Origin: JANOAR01 sp031411235
GTDB taxonomy: Bacteria > Verrucomicrobiota > Verrucomicrobiia > Verrucomicrobiales > Verrucomicrobiaceae
Direction of reading: 5' to 3'
Assembly: GCA_031411235.1 (NCBI GenBank)
Contig: JANOAR010000084.1
Coordinates: 11,831-75,830 of the forward strand
DNA: 64,000 bases
The position numbers and the translations under genes are program-made. The notes under the pieces were generated by a model. That model had not been told where the DNA came from, searched no databases, and saw nothing but the letters and a program-made list of their open reading frames with translations. Of the stretch, positions 61,901 through 64,000 are shown piece after piece. Each line of letters opens with the position of its first letter. The stretch's first letter is position 1.

Positions 61901-64000
61901 TTGTCGGCATCGCTGAGCGTGGGCCATTGCAGCACCCAGGCGAACTTGGCGAGTTCGGGATCGCCGCTGAGCGTGGTGAAGAGCGCGTGGATGCCACTCA
62001 GTGTGTCGTAGGTTTCCAGCTCGCTGGTGAGGATGTCGGCGAGGCTCAGGGTCTGGCCTGCGGCGAGCACGGTGACTTCCTTCTTCTGCGTGAAAGGCTT
62101 GGCTGGATCGAGGTTCCTGGCGAGGCGTTGATCGGCGAACTTGGTCGGCACCTCGGGCAGCGAGAGCGTCTGCCACACGGCGTTGCTGAGGTCTTCGGCA
62201 TAGATTTGAACCTGCTGGCGATCTCCAAGCAACTTGCGCTCGATGCGCACGAGGCCGTCTTTATCGGGGATGAGGTTGTAGAGCACGGGGGCGCTGTCGG
62301 CGAGGAAGTCGAGATTGGTCTCGGCAGCGGCACCGGAGGCGGCGCTGGTTTTAGGTGCCGGCATCGCCGCTGCCGAACGTCGCAAGGAATTGGAGCCGCC
62401 GCTGGTGCTGCCTGCGGCTGCGCCTTCATTTTGCGCGAGCGCGTCCTGATCGGTGTCGCGCACTTCCCAGGGATTCAGCAGCAAGCCGGGCCGCGTGAGC
62501 ATGTTGCCGGGGTAGAGTTTCAAATACTTGCGCTCCAGAATGTAGCGATACTCGTCGCCGATCTCGCGGCCTGCTGAGTAGAGATTCGGCAGCTTGGCAG
62601 GCACGCCCGAGGCCGGGCCGAAGCGCGTGAAGTCCGCGAGCCCGCCGAACAAACCACGCCCCGCGTCGAAGCGCGAGGCTGCGACATGCACGCGGGTGAA
62701 AGGCGTGATGTTGGCGAGCTTCACCGTGATGACATCCTTGGCCGTGGTGTCGATGCTGGTGATGGCGAGCGCACGTTGATCCTTGGCTTCAAGCTGACGA
62801 TGTTTCCCGAGATACCAGCCGCCAACTTGTTTGCCAGCGGTGACTTTGATCTCGATGTCGTGCGCTTGAGGTGGATCGGGAATGCGTAGCGAGTAATCCC
62901 CAGCGGGCAGACCTTCGATGACGATGGTGTTGTCGATGAGCTTGATCTTGTCGCTGAGGTCAGCAGTGAAAGTGCCAGCGGCGACAGCGAGTAGGACAGG
63001 CATTCTGACTGTCTCTTGTGCAGCGGGCATCTTGGCCGATCCTGCATCGCCTATCGTGTTGGCTTTGCCGTCACGATCTGCCTTGTCGCTGGGCGAGACG
63101 CCCGCTGCACTTGGGACAGGCGAGACGCCTATCCTACTCACCCGCACGGCCTCGCCTTCCTTCACATGCAGAGTCGTGGGCCATGTTCTTGCCGAGTCCT
63201 CCAGTGGCCAACTGCTCTGCCTGCCATTCGGGCATTTCGATGACACCGTGGCGATGCCACTCAGATTGCCTAGCATCACGCGCCCCTTGTCATCGGTGCG
63301 CAAGGCCACGGTCTGCGTGCGGGCGAAGTCGCGATGTTTGAAGGTAAACACAATCTGCTGATCCGCCACAGGCTCACCGTTTTTCCCCAGTAGCTCGAAC
63401 ACACGCTGCCCATTGAAGACTGACAGATGCCCGTCACTGACCGCTTCCGTCTTGTCGATGCCATTAAGCGTCCAGACATGGTAGTCGCTGGGTTCCTGCT
63501 TCGCCCCGCCTGCGCTGAGCACTTCTACTTTGCCCGTGAGCATGACACTCAGCTTCGCCAAGCGCTCGGGCACCGTCAGCTTGTGGATCAAGACGCTGCC
63601 GGCGCTGAGCTTCAAATCCTTCACCTCGCGCGTGGTCGCGATGCCATCGTGCGTGGTGCTGGTAATCGTCAGTTTCGGCTCGGTGAGTAGCTCCGGCGCG
63701 AGGTGCGTCTCGCCCAGCATCAGCGCGACGCGCACGGCCAGCGTTGCTTCGCGGCGGGCGAGCAACTGCTCGCGCTCAATGTGGAACTGCGTGTCGAGGG
63801 TATAGACTTCGGCATGATGTTCAAAGGAAGTGAGCGTGGCAAAGCTGCCCGCCGCATCTGCCAGCACTACGGCCTTCGCCCCCGGCTGCGCGGTGTAGGG
63901 CACAACGATACGTTGGAGCTTGTCATCCACCGTGAACTTGCGCCCATCCAGCCATGCGACGGCGTCCTTCACAGGCTCGCCTTTTTCATCCAGCACCAGT
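58978..64000 (-). CDS. Giant exported protein, alpha-2-macroglobulin-like architecture, 5' end cut off
   Basis: The frame is open to the window edge, and the first residues (LVLDEKGEPVKDAVAWLDGRKF) look internal, so the true start is outside; about 1670 residues are visible. Many beta-rich repeats of carboxypeptidase-regulatory or Ig-like type are seen (for example VLDEKGEPVKDAVAWLDG at the front, SASNKPVAKAYVKVYA and DLRGRFDYAS near the end). In the middle are a VHVAASRF segment, a low-complexity Pro/Gly/Ser part, and alpha-helical stretches with VYHLFLQDRVDEALTRFATI. The size and order resemble bacterial alpha-2-macroglobulin-like or MG2-domain envelope proteins, but no thioester CxEQ motif was noticed. 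It is probably periplasmic or cell-surface. Assignment is tentative. Confidence 0.6.
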   Translation of the reverse strand, partial: LVLDEKGEPVKDAVAWLDGRKFTVDDKLQRIVVPYTAQPGAKAVVLADAAGSFATLTSFEHHAEVYTLDTQFHIEREQLLARREATLAVRVALMLGETHLAPELLTEPKLTITSTTHDGIATTREVKDLKLSAGSVLIHKLTVPERLAKLSVMLTGKVEVLSAGGAKQEPSDYHVWTLNGIDKTEAVSDGHLSVFNGQRVFELLGKNGEPVADQQIVFTFKHRDFARTQTVALRTDDKGRVMLGNLSGIATVSSKCPNGRQSSWPLEDSARTWPTTLHVKEGEAVRVSRIGVSPVPSAAGVSPSDKADRDGKANTIGDAGSAKMPAAQETVRMPVLLAVAAGTFTADLSDKIKLIDNTIVIEGLPAGDYSLRIPDPPQAHDIEIKVTAGKQVGGWYLGKHRQLEAKDQRALAITSIDTTAKDVITVKLANITPFTRVHVAASRFDAGRGLFGGLADFTRFGPASGVPAKLPNLYSAGREIGDEYRYILERKYLKLYPGNMLTRPGLLLNPWEVRDTDQDALAQNEGAAAGSTSGGSNSLRRSAAAMPAPKTSAASGAAAETNLDFLADSAPVLYNLIPDKDGLVRIERKLLGDRQQVQIYAEDLSNAVWQTLSLPEVPTKFADQRLARNLDPAKPFTQKKEVTVLAAGQTLSLADILTSELETYDTLSGIHALFTTLSGDPELAKFAWVLQWPTLSDADKRAKFSEFACHELSFFLARKDKPFFDAVVRPCLANKKDKTFMDDFLLGLDLRRYLEPWAYGQLNTVERCLLAQRIEGEAPNAARHLRERWEMNPPKAENADRLFETALRGRAMELGDGDDELIGGMIHKAKAQLETRATGFAMAMPAAGSAAAPADPFAASPPPPGSPMPNAIPQIAQKLSKSKAAPAEALGVELLKEESAMRPATLSGVVTFSGGVTVNAVGDSLAFFGKDAASAARAQVRAYFRALGPTKEWAENNYWRLRISEQNADLVPVNAFWRDYAAWVAAGSKGAFVSEHVAEASRNFTEMMLALAVLDLPFDAPKHSHKTEGSRFDLTAGGPVIVYHKEIKTAAAADAQQGQLLVSQSFFRAGDRYTQEGNEKREKYVTAEFLTGTAYGANVVVTNPTSAPAKASVLLQIPQGALPVKGSKATDSKQLRLEPYTTQTFEYEFYFPIVAAKAGAKFAHFPVNVAVAGGVAGNAKPFEFNVVARLTQADKASWDYVSQYGSEAEVLAYLAQNNLESLDMERIAWRCRQSVDFYKRLVGLLNTHHLWSDVIASYALLHNDAGTLREWLKHHDDFVDQCGPYLASTLVILDPTERHAYEHLEYSPLVNQRAHRVGNEWRVANTTVLHQYQRLLDILAHKPQLDATDNMSVVYHLFLQDRVDEALTRFATINAKALPTQIQHDYMRCYAAFYEDKLDEAKTIAAKYATYPVPRWQALFADVIAQSDEVTGKAVKPAASDKPDREKQQTDLAASEPSFDFKVENKTLALTWKNLGEVTLNYYLMDPEFSFSSSPFVSQDAGRFSIIKPSLSARQILPAGKDEFDVPLPAEYAKANVLVEVVGAGQRKAQAYHANTLKLTLTENYGRLEALDSASNKPVAKAYVKVYARLQNGTLRFFKDGYTDLRGRFDYASLNGTLNDAPPQAAGYEPPPANGLDYPMLKPAEMNSIERLAVLVLSETNGATVKEVAPPGR

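Overview
The window reads as one stretch of a GC-rich chromosome from the Planctomycetota-Verrucomicrobiota group, most likely Verrucomicrobiota of the Prosthecobacter/Verrucomicrobium kind. The basis is the mix of families: DUF1549/DUF1553, DUF1800 plus DUF1501, DUF1080, Gfo/Idh/MocA oxidoreductases, a DUF4175-type protein, an exosortase fused to an EpsI-like domain, and few clear Shine-Dalgarno sites. No rRNA, tRNA, CRISPR array, transposase or recognisable transcription factor was found. Both outer genes are cut by the window edges.

Layout. 1-5.0 kb: end of a DUF1549/DUF1553 protein and an FtsX-type permease. 5.0-12.4 kb (minus): a three-gene envelope operon with a caspase-like protein, a VWA/glutamine-amidotransferase-like membrane protein and a giant coiled-coil DUF4175-type protein. 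12.9-14.6 kb: a DUF1080 hydrolase and a Gfo/Idh oxidoreductase, a likely 3-keto-sugar pair. 14.6-18.6 kb: an MscS-type channel and an SGNH-fold protein. 18.7-26.6 kb (minus): a Pel exopolysaccharide modification and export block, pelA followed by a PelB that appears split into two proteins. 26.8-29.2 kb: a small zinc-ribbon protein divergent from htpG. 29.3-33.1 kb (minus): an AcrB-type pump with no adaptor beside it and a small repeat protein. 33.2-36.1 kb: a DUF1800/DUF1501 pair. 36.1-41.1 kb: an esterase, a tightly coupled three-gene membrane redox cassette (FAD monooxygenase, membrane di-iron desaturase/hydroxylase, duplicated multi-pass protein of unknown function) and a lipoprotein.

41.6-54.2 kb is a metal-resistance island, all on the plus strand: a YHS protein, a Cys-rich peptide, a multicopper oxidase fused to a CopB-like outer-membrane barrel, a TRASH-like small protein, a His/Asp-rich protein, CzcC-CzcB-CzcA, a HupE/UreJ permease, a helical periplasmic protein and an RcnA-like permease. 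The RcnA-like permease carries the same HGG-type domain that starts the CzcB adaptor. The likely joint job is to oxidise or bind copper in the periplasm and outer membrane while Czc, HupE and RcnA move Co/Zn/Cd/Ni. No regulator or P-type ATPase is present. 54.3-64 kb: a coiled-coil membrane protein, a divergent exosortase, a 628-bp gap with DnaA-box-like sites, an esterase and the 3' part of a giant envelope protein.

The observations I rate highest are the HGG domain shared by CzcB and the RcnA-like permease, the CopA-CopB fusion, the split PelB beside an isolated pelA, the three-gene redox cassette with an internally duplicated HDR-FGG membrane protein, a heptamer repeat placed directly before two start codons, and a 314-bp palindromic repeat element.
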